The notes under the pieces were generated by a model. The model saw only the letters and a program-made list of their open reading frames with translations. It was not told the DNA's origin and did no database searches. Below, in pieces: positions 39,801 to 48,121 of a DNA stretch of 64,000 nucleotides. This DNA comes from Roseomonas sp. KE2513. Its GTDB lineage: Bacteria > Pseudomonadota > Alphaproteobacteria > Acetobacterales > Acetobacteraceae. A program made the translations under genes and the position numbers. The first letter of the stretch is position 1. The number at the start of each line of letters is the position of its first letter. The DNA lies in assembly GCF_016107305.1 (NCBI RefSeq), contig NZ_RCVR01000014.1:1-64000 (forward strand). Direction: 5' to 3'.

Positions 39801-41918
39801 GCCCAGCTGGACGCCTACTCCGCCCTGCTGGAGCGGCTCGACGGCGACGACCGCATCGCACGCAAGCGCATCGAGCGCATGAAGGAGGGGATGCAGGAGA
39901 AGCTGGAAAGCCTGTCCAGCACGAAGGACGACATGCTGACCATCGCCGAGATCGGCGTTGATCAGGTGATCGCCGACGAGGCGCAGGAGTTCCGCAAGCT
40001 GAGCTTCGCCACCAACATGGGCGGCCTGAAGGGCATCGCCCCGGACGGCTCGCAGCGCGCCTGGGACCTGTTCGTGAAGTCGCGCTTCATCAGCACCATC
40101 AATCCCGGCCGCGCGCTGATCCTGGCGTCGGGCACGCCCATCACCAACACCCTGGGCGAAATGTTCACGCTGCAGCGCTTCATGCAGCCGGAGATGCTGG
40201 AGGAGCGCGGCATCCAGGAGTTCGATGCCTGGGCCTCCAACTTCGGCGACACCCGCACCGAGCTGGAGCTTCAGCCGTCGGGCAACTACAAGCCGGTCAC
40301 GCGCTTCTCGGAGTTCGTCAACGTCGCCGACCTGATCGCCATGTTCCGCACCGTCGCGGACGTGGTGTTGAAGGACGACCTCCGGCAGTACCTGAAGCTG
40401 CCGACCATCACGGGCGGCAAGCGCCAGATCATCACCGCCCCGGCGAGCCCGGCCTTCAAGTCCTACCAGCGTACCCTGGCGGCGCGTATCAAGGCGATCG
40501 AGGAGCGTAAGGGCAAGCCCGAGAAGGGACAGGACATCCTGCTGTCCGTCATCACCGACGGCCGGCACGCCGCCATCGACTTGCGCTTCGTGGTGCCCGA
40601 GCAGGACAACGAGCCCGAAAACAAGCTCAACCTGCTCATCGACAACGCCTTCCGTATCTGGTCCGAAACCCGCGACCGGCGTTTCCGCAAGCCAGACGGC
40701 TCAGCGCACCCGGTGCCCGGCGCCACTCAGATGATCTTCTCGGACCTGGGAACCGAGGGAGCACTGGCGACGCGCGGCTTCTCCGCCTACCGCTGGATCC
40801 GCGAGGGGCTGATCGCGCGCGGCGTTCCGGCCGAGCGCATCGCCTTCATGCAGGACTACAAGAAGTCCGAGGCCAAGCAGTCGCTGTTCAATGCCATGAA
40901 CAACGGCCAGATGGACTTCCTGCTGGGCTCCTCGGCCACCATGGGGACCGGCGTGAACGCCCAGCGCCGACTGGCCGCCCTGCACCACCTCGACGTGCCC
41001 TGGCTTCCCTCCGAGATCGAGCAGCGCGAGGGGCGCATCGAGCGCCAGGGCAACCAGAACGAGGAGATCGGCCTCTACGCCTACGCCACGCTGGGCTCGA
41101 TGGACGCCCAGATGTGGCAGAACAACGAGCGCAAGGCGCGCTTCATCGCCGCGGCGCTGGGCGGCGACCGCTCAATCCGCCGGCTGGAGGACGTCGGTTC
41201 GCAGGCCAACCAGTTCGCCATGGCCAAGGCCATCGCCTCCGGCGACCCTCGCCTGATGCAGAAGGCCGGGCTGGAGGCCGAGCTGGCGCGGCTGGACCGC
41301 CTGCGCGCGGCGCACTTCGACGACCAGCACGCCGTGCGGCGGCGGGTGGCCGAAGCGCGCTCGACCATCGGCCGGGCCACCCAGGCCATCGCCGACACCG
41401 AGGCGGACTTGGCGCGGCGCGTCTCCACCCGGTCCGACGACTTCCGCATGGAGGTGGAGGGCCGGAGCTTCGCCGAGCGCAAGCCGGCCGGCGCCGCGCT
41501 GCTGAAGTTCATCCGCACCGTGCAGTTCGAGGGCCGCAAGGGTGACTGGGACCTCGGGCAGGTCGGCGGCTTCCCGCTCAAGCTGGAGGCCCGCCGCTAC
41601 CGCCAGGGCGCCGACCTGGAGGTCCACCTGCTGCTCACCCGCGCCGGCGGCGAGCACGAGGTGCGGGTGGAGGACGACCTCACCGCCATGGGGCTGGTGT
41701 CGCGGCTGGAATACGATCTCGGCCGCTTCGAGGCGGAGTTGGCCGAGTACCGCCGGGCGCTGACCGAGGCCCAGCGGCAGCTGCCCGCCTACGAGGCGCG
41801 GCTCGGCGAGGGCTTCGAGTTCCAGGCCGACCTCGACGCCAAGCGCGCCGAGATGGCCGAGCTCGAGACCTCCCTGGCCCTGACCGGCAAGGAAGAAGCA
41901 TTCCCCGCCGCGGCCTGA
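36828..41918 (+). CDS. N6-adenine methyltransferase / SNF2-like helicase fusion (1696 aa)
   Basis: The N-terminal third holds a gamma-type adenine methyltransferase: motif I LEPSCGTGQFLAL (about 189) and the catalytic NPPF in LAVGNPPFSDRTV (about 252). The second half is an SF2 helicase: Walker A VGAGKTFTIAAAI (about 893-897), DEAQ box IADEAQEFRKLSF (about 1050), and helicase C LLGSSATMGTGVNAQRRLAA then EQREGRIERQGNQ. A coiled C-terminus follows. The frame is open to 36636, but ATG 36828 (MAKTAPASAQLSLFD) is chosen since the upstream part is GC-rich spacer. Such giant proteins occur on plasmids, ICEs and phages (the P1 DarB type) and protect or modify incoming DNA; next to ArdC this supports antirestriction. 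Confidence 0.87.
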   Translation: MAKTAPASAQLSLFDTTALTSPFGLFGGSSGGLLPALKGDDDDDDDDAAAAPIAPAIPRVVARDFRLAGDRGLAAGWKARAADNLAAIRLLQRIEGETRPATAEEQAVLARFVGYGAGDLANTLFRRPGEAWREGWAEQGDGLEQAVSAAELASLSRCTQYAHFTPEYIVRGVWAGLARMGFQRGSILEPSCGTGQFLALRPEEIEDCSAVTGIEMDPITARIAALLYPKAWIRNEDFTRAKLAESFDLAVGNPPFSDRTVRADDAAGKLGLKLHDYFIARALERLKPGGLAAFVTSHGTMDKVDPTAREHIAAMADLVGAIRLPAGAFAAAAGTDVVVDVLFLQRRERGAAANGVEWAHLEEVVPAEDGEAAIHVNAYFAAHPEMVLGRHGWTSSQFGLTYDCARDGRDLDTTLMEAVARLPEGIHQPPHAAAAPVRAAKPTLLVGTAAEGATVKEGSYLLGDDGTLLQVVDGRTEEVAVKSGRGTVGLFAKHARIIRGLIPVRDAVREVIRAQERDEPFGAAQVRLRAAYGAFVRSFGPINLTNVSTSTDEATGEVRESVRRPNLQPFLDDPDSWLVSSIEEYDLETGEATKGPIFTDRVIHAPAEPVIVSAADALAVTLAERAVVDLDRIGELIGRDRATVLAELGDTVFLDPGLTTEGFEAWQTADEYLSGHVRRKLAAAKGAAVLDERYARNVAALERVQPEDLRPSDITARLGAPWLPASDIADFIREVMGVTTMVRHTVEVAHWSIEIHRFAGEASATSEWGTHRRHAGELLDDALNASIPQIWDVWRDEQGEHRQINAQETEAAKDKLAKIKGTFERWVWTDSDRAERLVRLYNDAFNSLVPRHFSGEHLQLPGASSVIQLRAHQKRVIWRIVASGQTYIAHAVGAGKTFTIAAAIMEQKRLGLIGKAMLTVPGHCLAQASREFLQLYPGARILVADETNFTKDKRGRFLARAATANWDCIIITHSAFKFIATPAEFERGLVQAQLDAYSALLERLDGDDRIARKRIERMKEGMQEKLESLSSTKDDMLTIAEIGVDQVIADEAQEFRKLSFATNMGGLKGIAPDGSQRAWDLFVKSRFISTINPGRALILASGTPITNTLGEMFTLQRFMQPEMLEERGIQEFDAWASNFGDTRTELELQPSGNYKPVTRFSEFVNVADLIAMFRTVADVVLKDDLRQYLKLPTITGGKRQIITAPASPAFKSYQRTLAARIKAIEERKGKPEKGQDILLSVITDGRHAAIDLRFVVPEQDNEPENKLNLLIDNAFRIWSETRDRRFRKPDGSAHPVPGATQMIFSDLGTEGALATRGFSAYRWIREGLIARGVPAERIAFMQDYKKSEAKQSLFNAMNNGQMDFLLGSSATMGTGVNAQRRLAALHHLDVPWLPSEIEQREGRIERQGNQNEEIGLYAYATLGSMDAQMWQNNERKARFIAAALGGDRSIRRLEDVGSQANQFAMAKAIASGDPRLMQKAGLEAELARLDRLRAAHFDDQHAVRRRVAEARSTIGRATQAIADTEADLARRVSTRSDDFRMEVEGRSFAERKPAGAALLKFIRTVQFEGRKGDWDLGQVGGFPLKLEARRYRQGADLEVHLLLTRAGGEHEVRVEDDLTAMGLVSRLEYDLGRFEAELAEYRRALTEAQRQLPAYEARLGEGFEFQADLDAKRAEMAELETSLALTGKEEAFPAAA

Positions 41919-41935
41919 CCTGCGGGCAAAAAGAA

Positions 41936-41959
41936 GGGCGGCGCCCGAGGGTGCCGCCC
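41936..41959 (+). terminator. Terminator-like hairpin after the methyltransferase-helicase gene
   Basis: GGGCGGCGCCC (41936-41946) pairs with GGGTGCCGCCC (41949-41959), 11 positions with one G-U, followed by GAGTTT. The T-run is weak. The rest of the gap to 42314 is GC-rich spacer without a supported gene. Confidence 0.6.
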
Positions 41960-42314
41960 GAGTTTAGGGAGGAAACGTCCAAGAAAGGCAGCATCGGCAA
42001 GCCGGATGCTGCGCTGCACAAGATCGCGTCGGGAGGATTGAAAGGCAAGTTGTTTGTGCGACGCAGCATGCTGGTTTGAGGAAGAAGGAGAGGGGGAGAA
42101 GCGGTCGCACCCGGTCGTGCCCCGGCACCGCTTCGCTCCACGGCCGCCTGCGCAGCCCGGCCCCGCTAGGCCGCACCCCGCTGCGCGGGCCGCGTCCCGC
42201 GCCGGGGCAGGGCCGCTCGCCCGCCGTGGTGCCGGGGCCCGTCCGGTCGCTGCCGGGGAGGGGTCAACCCAGGAATGGGAGGACAGGAACCTCTGCGGAG
42301 CGGGAAGCCCGACC

Positions 42315-44069
42315 ATGAAGCTCATCGAGATCGACCCCAGGAAGCTGCGCGACAACCCCGAGAACCCCCGCCGTACCACGGCCGGGCCGGAAGCCGACGC
42401 CCTGCTGCTGGCCAACGTGCAGGCTGTTGGCATCCTGCAGCCGCCCACCGCGCGCGAGCGCGACGGCGAGGTGGTGCTGATCGCCGGGCACCGTCGCCGC
42501 GACGTGGCGATCAAGGCCAAGCTGAAGAGCATCCACGTCCTCATCCGTGAGGACGGCGACGACGTCGTGGCCGGAGCCGACGGGGTGCGCGCCTTCGCCG
42601 AGAACATGGTCCGCGCCAACATGAACCCGGTGGATCAGTGGCGCGCGGTCGAGGCTCTGGTCAGTGAGGACTGGACGCCGGAGGCCATTTCCACCGCGAT
42701 GAATATGTCGGTGCGCCGAGTGAACGTGCTGCGCCACATGACGCACATCCTGCCGGCCATGCTGACGCAGATGGCCCGCGGCGACATGCCCACCGAACAG
42801 CAGCTGCGCACCATCGGCCTTGCCTCGGCCGAGGAGCAGGCCTCGGTGTGGAAGTCGCAGAAGCCGAAGCGGAACGAGCGCGCCAACTGGCACATGATCT
42901 CGCACGGGCTCGACAAGCGCCGGGTCTCCTTCACCCTCGCGAAGTTCGGCGCGGCCGAGACGGAAGCGTTCGGCATCGTCTGGGAGGACGACCTGTTCGC
43001 CCCGGGCGATACCGATCCGCGCTTCACCACCCAAGCCGATGCCTTTCTGCAGGCGCAGCGGTCCTGGCTGGAGGCCAACCTGCCCGAGGGTGGGGTCATG
43101 GTGGGGATGGATGAGTACCACCGCCCGCAGCTCCCGCCCCGGGCGCAGCAGCTCTACTCGTCCAGGCCCGGCCCGAACGACACGGTGGGCTACTACGTCA
43201 ACCACCGCACCTTCGAGGTGGACACCGTCCTGTTCCGGATGCCCGAGCCGGTCCAGCGCCGCGCCTCCACGGGCGGTGGGACCGGCGAGGACGACGTGGC
43301 ACCCAAGGCCGTGCGCCCCGACCTTACCCAGAAGGGCGAGGCCATGGTGGGCGACCTCCGTACCGAGGCGTTGCACACCGCCTTCGCGGAGGCCGAGATC
43401 GGCGACGACGCCTTGATCGGCCTGCTGGTGCTGGCCCTGGCCGGGAAGAACGTTAGCGTTCGCTCCGGGGCCCATGGCAACGACATCGGCAGCGGTGAGC
43501 GCGGCTCGCTGGCCGCCTCGATCACCGAGGGCGGCGTGCTGACCGCCGACCCGGCCACGCTGCGCACCGCCGCGCGCGGCATGCTGCGCCAGGCGCTGTC
43601 CTGCCGGGTGGGCTTCTCCTCCTCCGGCAGGGCCGCGCGTGTCGCCGGCATCGCCGTGGATGCCGACGCCTGGTTGCCGACCACGGCCACCGAGGAGTTC
43701 CTCGGCAACCTCAGCAAGGCGGCGATTGAGCGCACGGCCACTGCCACGGGTGTCGTGCCACGCAACACCGGCAAAGCGACCCGCGCGGCGATCGTCGAGC
43801 AGCTGAAGGGCCGGACCTTCCTGCACCCGCTCGTGTGCTTCGACTTCACCGATGCGGAGCGGCGCCAAGCGGAGGCGGACCGCGCCCGTGAGGCCGAGAG
43901 GACCGCCCTGCGGCGCGGCGGCCACGCTGCGGATGAGGATGATGCCGGGGATGAGGAGGGGATGGAGAACCCGGAGCACCTGCTCGACGGCGACGAGGGG
44001 GAAGGCCCCGAAACTGGTGTCATGCCGCCGCCCGGCGAGGTCGGGGCGCCCACGGCGCACGCCGTTTGA
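42315..44069 (+). CDS. Large ParB/RepB/Spo0J-family protein (584 aa)
   Basis: The N-terminal ParB-like nuclease/CTPase fold is clear: LIEIDPRKLRDNPENPRRTT, VGILQPPTARERDGEVVLIA, GHRRRDVAIKAKLKSIHVLI and FAENMVRANMNPVDQWRAVE, followed by a helix-turn-helix (EAISTAMNMSVRRVNVLRHM). About 300 further residues of unknown function make it twice the length of a normal ParB. It is not next to parA (19 kb away), and the parA locus has its own RHH partner, so this is probably an orphan ParB-type plasmid protein with another role, such as nuclease or regulator (inference). The frame from 42054 is too long; ATG 42315 is used. Confidence 0.82.
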   Translation: MKLIEIDPRKLRDNPENPRRTTAGPEADALLLANVQAVGILQPPTARERDGEVVLIAGHRRRDVAIKAKLKSIHVLIREDGDDVVAGADGVRAFAENMVRANMNPVDQWRAVEALVSEDWTPEAISTAMNMSVRRVNVLRHMTHILPAMLTQMARGDMPTEQQLRTIGLASAEEQASVWKSQKPKRNERANWHMISHGLDKRRVSFTLAKFGAAETEAFGIVWEDDLFAPGDTDPRFTTQADAFLQAQRSWLEANLPEGGVMVGMDEYHRPQLPPRAQQLYSSRPGPNDTVGYYVNHRTFEVDTVLFRMPEPVQRRASTGGGTGEDDVAPKAVRPDLTQKGEAMVGDLRTEALHTAFAEAEIGDDALIGLLVLALAGKNVSVRSGAHGNDIGSGERGSLAASITEGGVLTADPATLRTAARGMLRQALSCRVGFSSSGRAARVAGIAVDADAWLPTTATEEFLGNLSKAAIERTATATGVVPRNTGKATRAAIVEQLKGRTFLHPLVCFDFTDAERRQAEADRAREAERTALRRGGHAADEDDAGDEEGMENPEHLLDGDEGEGPETGVMPPPGEVGAPTAHAV

Positions 44070-44136
44070 TCGACGTGGCCCGGCCAGAAGGCTGGGCCTC
44101 CCCTCTCCAGCTCACCCGCCCCGAGGACATCGCCCC

Positions 44137-44451
44137 ATGGCCTTCACCACCGTCGCCGCGCGCGGCTCGGCCGCCGAGCCGTTCCAGCTCGCCGGCAAGG
44201 AACCGATCCACCACACTCCGGGTGCCCGGGACACCCACGACCGCCTGTTCGAGTACGCCGGGGGCCATCTCGGCTTCTACGGCTTCCTCCGTGTCGCCAA
44301 CGCCCGCATTTCGGGGCGGGTTATGGTGGGCCTGCTGGACCTGCCCGACCGCCTCTGGCGGGACGCCTATGACGACGGTGTCCATCCCGGCGACGCCGCG
44401 AACGAGGCCATCACCGAGGCCGCAGAGGAAATGGGGTTCGCCGAGCCATGA
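44137..44451 (+). CDS. Hypothetical protein (104 aa)
   Basis: ATG 44137 starts a protein with AAEPFQLAGKEPIHHTPGAR, DRLFEYAGGHLGFYGFLRVA and DGVHPGDAANEAITEAAEEM. No family is recognised. It follows the ParB-like gene after 67 bases. This is the last intact backbone gene before the IS element. Confidence 0.55.
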   Translation: MAFTTVAARGSAAEPFQLAGKEPIHHTPGARDTHDRLFEYAGGHLGFYGFLRVANARISGRVMVGLLDLPDRLWRDAYDDGVHPGDAANEAITEAAEEMGFAEP

Positions 44452-44461
44452 GGGGCTACCG

Positions 44462-44728
44462 GTGAAGCCGTTCCGCCCGCATCCGCCTTGGCTGATCTAC
44501 CGCTGCACAGGGTGGGAGGAGGCTGTAGAAAGTCCACTTCAGGATGTCTGCTTTGTGGTGAACGATCCGCAACGCGCCCCCGCCCCCACTCTGCCCAGTT
44601 GGAGGCCCCTCGCTGCCCGCCGTCTCCAATCCCGCTCAACCAAAACCTTTCAGGAAGATGGCAGCAACAGGCAATCAGCGTCCCCCGTAGCTACGTTCAA
44701 CTCCCAGGCATCGTTGGCTCGGCCATGA
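44462..44728 (+). CDS. Possible short or truncated gene next to the IS insertion
   Basis: GTG 44462 follows TGAGGGGCTACC and reads KPFRPHPPWLIYRCTGWEEA, then low-complexity sequence to 44728. It may be a small gene or a 5' fragment cut by rearrangement near the IS at 44816. The second half looks non-coding. Confidence 0.3.
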   Translation: MKPFRPHPPWLIYRCTGWEEAVESPLQDVCFVVNDPQRAPAPTLPSWRPLAARRLQSRSTKTFQEDGSNRQSASPVATFNSQASLARP

Positions 44729-44815
44729 CGTGCTCTAGTGCTGATAGCGAAGTGACCTGGATCCGCCGCGCCCTACTCGATGGACGATCCCGATAGTAGC
44801 CGTCGCCGCGTCCCG

Positions 44816-45656
44816 CTAGGGTCAGGAATCGTTGATCACAGCCAGAAGATGACGGTGGCAGCGAGGGCGATGGCGGAGAAGAAGGCCGTAGGGCAGCGAT
44901 CGTAGCGGGTGGCGACGCGGCGCCAGTCTTTGAGGCGGCCGAACATGATCTCGATGCGGCTGCGGCGCCGATAGCGGCGCTTATCGTACCGGACGGGCTC
45001 GTTGCGCGACCTGCGGCCTGGGATGCAAGGCTGGATGCCCTTGGCCTGAAGAGCGTCCCTGAACCAGTCGGCGTCGTAGCCGCGGTCGCCGAGCAGCCAC
45101 TGCGCTTTTGGCAGGTCGTCCAGCAGCGCGGCCGCACCGGTGTAGTCGCTGACCTGACCGGCGGTCATGAAGAAGCTCAAGGGGCGACCGTTCGCGTCGG
45201 CGACGGCATGGAGCTTGGTGTTCATGCCGCCTTTCGTGCGTCCGATCAGGCGGCCGAGATCCCCCTTTTTACCCGCAGGCTCGATGCCGTGCGGTGCGCC
45301 TTCAGGTAGGTCGCGTCGATCATCACCGTTTTGGGTTCGGCGCCCACCGCAGCCAGACCTTCCATGATGCGCGTGAACACGCCTGCCTCACCCCAGCGCT
45401 TCCAGCGGTTGTACAGCGTCTTGTGCGGGCCGTACGCGCCAGGAGCATCGCGCCAGCGCAGCCCGTTGCGGTTGACGAACACGATGCCGCTCAGCACCCG
45501 CCGGTCATCCACTCGAGGCTTGCCGTGGCTCTTCGGAAAGAACGGCCGCAGCCGCTCCATCTGCTCATCCCTTAGCCAAAACAGGTCGCTCATCCCGGTC
45601 TCCTCGCGGAGCCTGAATCAGATCGCGACGCTCATATCAATGGGTCCTGACCCTAG
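44816..45656 (-). mobile_element. IS5-family (IS427-like) insertion sequence
   Basis: The ends are inverted: CTAGGGTCAGGA at 44816-44827 and TCCTGACCCTAG at 45645-45656. Both outermost tetramers read CTAG, so a CTAG target duplication (with GGTCAGGA inner ends) or longer terminal repeats are equally possible. The element is about 840 bp and encodes a two-frame transposase. It separates the GC-rich plasmid backbone from the lower-GC stress block. Confidence 0.85.
44836..45593 (-). CDS. IS5-family transposase made by -1 frameshift (OrfA 45246-45593, OrfB from about 45270 to 44836)
   Basis: OrfA (115 aa) carries the N-terminal domain LRDEQMERLRPFFPKSHGKP and the first catalytic aspartate in KTVMIDATYLKAHR. 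The second frame carries GGMNTKLHAVADANGRPLSF, the second aspartate in LLGDRGYDADWFRD and the final glutamate in RRRSRIEIMFGRLKDWRRVA. The frames join over AAAAAGGGGG on the minus strand (plus 45261-45270), a usual slippery site for this IS group, and the shift needed is -1. The element therefore looks intact and potentially active. Confidence 0.85.
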
Positions 45657-45704
45657 GGAATGTTTGTGAAGTTCAACCGGCGTCGCTCGGCCGAATGAAG
45701 TCCA

Positions 45705-46640
45705 TCACGTTGGCGACGTCATGGCTGTTGCTGCCGTCTTGTCCTTGAAGTCGGTGATGACTTCGCCGATCAGCGCCCGTAGCCAGCGGTGGGCGGGATC
45801 GTGGCGGTAACGGACGTGCCAGGCCATCTCGACGGGAAAGCTGCCGAGGTCGACCGGGGCGGGCAGGACCTTCAGCCGGGGGTCGTGCATCAGCTGTCGG
45901 CAGATGAGCGAGGGCAGGGTGGCGCAATAGTCGGTCACCGCTACCATCTCGGCTGCCGCGAAGAAGTTGGTCACGGAGATCGCGACGTCGCGCTTCAGCT
46001 GCTGCTGCGCCAGCGTCTGAAACAAACCGGCGCGCATCCGTCCGGGCGGCACGATGTTGACATGCTTCATCGTCTCGAACTGCTCGCGCGTCATGGCATC
46101 GCCGATGGCCGGATGATCGGCGCGGACCGCGCAAGCGAGGCCTTCATCCATCAGGTGCTGGACGACGAGGTTATCGGGCGGATCGACGATGCGGCCCAGC
46201 ACGAGTGCCGTCGTGCCCGACACGACGCCTGTTTCCGCAAGATCGTTGCCGAAGGGGGTCAGGCGGAGCTTGATGCCGGGCGCGACCTTCTCCAGGCGCG
46301 CCAGGACAGCGGGGACGATGACGAACTCGACATAGCCGTTCGGCGCGATCGTGAAGAGCCGTTCGGCGTGTGCGGGGTCGAAGGCCTGCTGACCGAGGAC
46401 CGCGTCGTCGAGCTGGGCGAGTGCCTCGGCGATCAGCGGTGAGAGTTCAAGCGCGATCGGGGTCGGCCGGATGCCATAGCGCTCGCGTACGAACAGCTGG
46501 TCCTGAAGCATCTGTCGCAGACGCAACAAGGCGTTAGAGAGGGCGGGCTGCGTCATGCCCATGCGCTCGGCAGCCCGCGTGACGCTGCGCTCCTCCATCA
46601 ACGCGACGAAGATCGGCAGCAGGTTTAGATCGTAGCGCAT
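45705..46640 (-). CDS. LysR-family transcriptional regulator (311 aa)
   Basis: An N-terminal winged helix-turn-helix, MRYDLNLLPIFVALMEERSV then TRAAERMGMTQPALSNALLR, is followed by an effector-binding domain (FTIAPNGYVEFVIVPAVLAR). Length is typical. The gene is divergent from a DJ-1/PfpI gene (46754) across 113 bases that hold an inverted repeat, so it very likely controls that gene and itself. The effector cannot be deduced. Confidence 0.88.
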   Translation of the reverse strand: MRYDLNLLPIFVALMEERSVTRAAERMGMTQPALSNALLRLRQMLQDQLFVRERYGIRPTPIALELSPLIAEALAQLDDAVLGQQAFDPAHAERLFTIAPNGYVEFVIVPAVLARLEKVAPGIKLRLTPFGNDLAETGVVSGTTALVLGRIVDPPDNLVVQHLMDEGLACAVRADHPAIGDAMTREQFETMKHVNIVPPGRMRAGLFQTLAQQQLKRDVAISVTNFFAAAEMVAVTDYCATLPSLICRQLMHDPRLKVLPAPVDLGSFPVEMAWHVRYRHDPAHRWLRALIGEVITDFKDKTAATAMTSPT

Positions 46641-46654
46641 GCAGTCATCCTGTG

Positions 46655-46688
46655 AGAAGTATATCTAACATTAGAAAGATAAACTTCT
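46655..46688. promoter_or_regulatory. Inverted repeat in the LysR / DJ-1 divergent region
   Basis: AGAAGT-AT-ATCT (46655-46666) and AGAT-AA-ACTTCT (46677-46688) form a mirrored pair about 22 bases apart centre to centre, fitting a LysR recognition site. The region is AT-rich, as expected for divergent promoters. Confidence 0.55.
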
Positions 46689-46753
46689 AGAATATATCAA
46701 CGAGGCCCATTTCCCATCCATCGGCGACGGGCGCCGCGAACATGGAGGTTCAG

Positions 46754-47548
46754 ATGAGCAAGGGTCAGGTTCTCGTTCTTGGATCGAACGCGACACAGCT
46801 CGGTCTGCGTAGCGGCAGTACCGCAACGGTCGGTCAGTATCTCAACGAGACGGCAGTCCCCGCGCTGGCACTGCTCGACGCCGGCTATGATATTGTTCTC
46901 GCTACGCCCAACGGGACCAAGCCGCACATCGACGCCGGCTCCGACACGAAGGACCACTTCGGCGGTGATGAGGCGGCATACCAGCGCGCCAAGGACTTCT
47001 TCGCCAGCCACCCGGCCATGAACGACGTCCGCACGCTGAAATCGGTCGTCGACGAGGGTCTGGACGGCTTCGTTGGCGTGTTCGTGCCGGGAGGTCACGC
47101 GCCCATCGTCGATCTGATGCAGGACCGCGATGCGGGCACGATCCTCCGTCACTTTCACGCGGCGGCCAAGCCGACCGCGCTCCTCTGCCACGGACCGGTG
47201 GTCGTTGTCGCCGCGCTCGACGATGCTCCGGCCTTCCGCAAGGCGCTGGAGGAAGGCGATGACGCCGGGGCGGCCGACCTGGCGCGAGACTGGATCTACG
47301 CGGGTTACCGCATGACAGTCTTTTCGGCGAGCGAGGAAAAGATCGCCGAGGAGCAAGTGCTGAGGGGCGAACTCTACTTCGACATGGAAAAGGCGCTGCG
47401 GTCGGCCGGTGGCGACGTCTCTGTCACCGACAAGAACTTCGCTTCGAATGTCGTCGTGGACCGGGAACTGATCACGGGTCAGAATCCCGCGTCGGACCGG
47501 GCCATGGCCGACGCGTTGATCGAAGCCCTCGATTGCGCCGCTGCGTGA
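46754..47548 (+). CDS. DJ-1/PfpI-family protein, Hsp31-like glyoxalase/deglycase type (264 aa)
   Basis: The class I glutamine-amidotransferase fold is seen in VFVPGGHAPIVDLMQDRDAG and the nucleophile elbow ALLCHGPVVVVAAL with its cysteine; TPNGTKPHIDAG and LITGQNPASDRAMADALIEA complete the Hsp31-like layout. Members act as glyoxalase III or in aldehyde stress. ATG 46754 has GGAGG five bases upstream and is preferred over 46742. It is divergent from the LysR gene that probably controls it. Confidence 0.82.
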   Translation: MSKGQVLVLGSNATQLGLRSGSTATVGQYLNETAVPALALLDAGYDIVLATPNGTKPHIDAGSDTKDHFGGDEAAYQRAKDFFASHPAMNDVRTLKSVVDEGLDGFVGVFVPGGHAPIVDLMQDRDAGTILRHFHAAAKPTALLCHGPVVVVAALDDAPAFRKALEEGDDAGAADLARDWIYAGYRMTVFSASEEKIAEEQVLRGELYFDMEKALRSAGGDVSVTDKNFASNVVVDRELITGQNPASDRAMADALIEALDCAAA

Positions 47549-47619
47549 GTACCAGGATGACGGGCGGGGCGCTCAGGATGCGCCCCGCTTCGGATATAAC
47601 CAGGACAGGTTATGGTGCC

Positions 47620-47916
47620 ATGACCGCCAACGTGAAGATCGTCGCCGTCCTAACCGCCCGTGCGGATACCGTCGACCGCCTGCGCGCTCTGCTCGACGCC
47701 ATGCTAAAGCCAAGCCGTGCCGAACCGGGCAATTTGCGCTACGATCTCTGGCAGGACCAGAGCGATCCGAATCGTTTCGTGCTCGACGAGCTGTACGCGG
47801 ACGCGGATGCAGTCGCCGCCCACCGTGCAACGCCCCACTTCCAGAACTACCTCTCTCAGATCGGCGATCTGTCCGAGCGCGCCGCGTTTGTCCTCAACCC
47901 CGTCTCGTCAACCTGA
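47620..47916 (+). CDS. Antibiotic-biosynthesis-monooxygenase (ABM)-fold protein (98 aa)
   Basis: KIVAVLTARADTVDRLRALL, EPGNLRYDLWQDQSDPNRFV and LDELYADADAVAAHRATPHF give the ABM ferredoxin-like fold (YgiN type quinol or small-molecule monooxygenase). Length is typical. ATG 47620 is used; ATG 47612 stops after three codons. It lies 71 bases after the DJ-1 gene and is probably in the same transcript. Confidence 0.82.
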   Translation: MTANVKIVAVLTARADTVDRLRALLDAMLKPSRAEPGNLRYDLWQDQSDPNRFVLDELYADADAVAAHRATPHFQNYLSQIGDLSERAAFVLNPVSST

Positions 47917-47927
47917 GGATGGTGCCA

Positions 47928-48104
47928 ATGGGCAAGCCTGAAGAATGGGTGGGTACGGCACGGCTTGTAAAGGCGTTCGACACAGACGTGTTGCGGATGA
48001 CCGGCCTGTTGGCACCTGCGCTTCGCGCGGGGCTCTTGGGCCTCATTCATCTACGCGCCTATCGCTGGCGCGGGGCCGCGATCCGGCGAAAAATCAACAA
48101 CTGA
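47928..48104 (+). CDS. Doubtful small ORF (58 aa)
   Basis: MGKPEEWVGTARLVKAFDTD followed by a hydrophobic LLAPALRAGLLGLIHL segment and a basic tail. It lies between two oxidoreductase-type genes in the same direction. No family or strong ribosome site; it may not be translated. Confidence 0.3.
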   Translation: MGKPEEWVGTARLVKAFDTDVLRMTGLLAPALRAGLLGLIHLRAYRWRGAAIRRKINN

Positions 48105-48121
48105 CTTGAAGGAATACAGTC

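Noticed and set aside
37080-40568. Minus-strand frames of 519 and 461 residues
   Set aside because: They are shadows of the methyltransferase-helicase gene, caused by the GC bias of its third codon positions.
42264-44060. Minus-strand frame of 598 residues
   Set aside because: Antisense to the ParB-like gene; rich in G, A, R, H and without recognisable domains.
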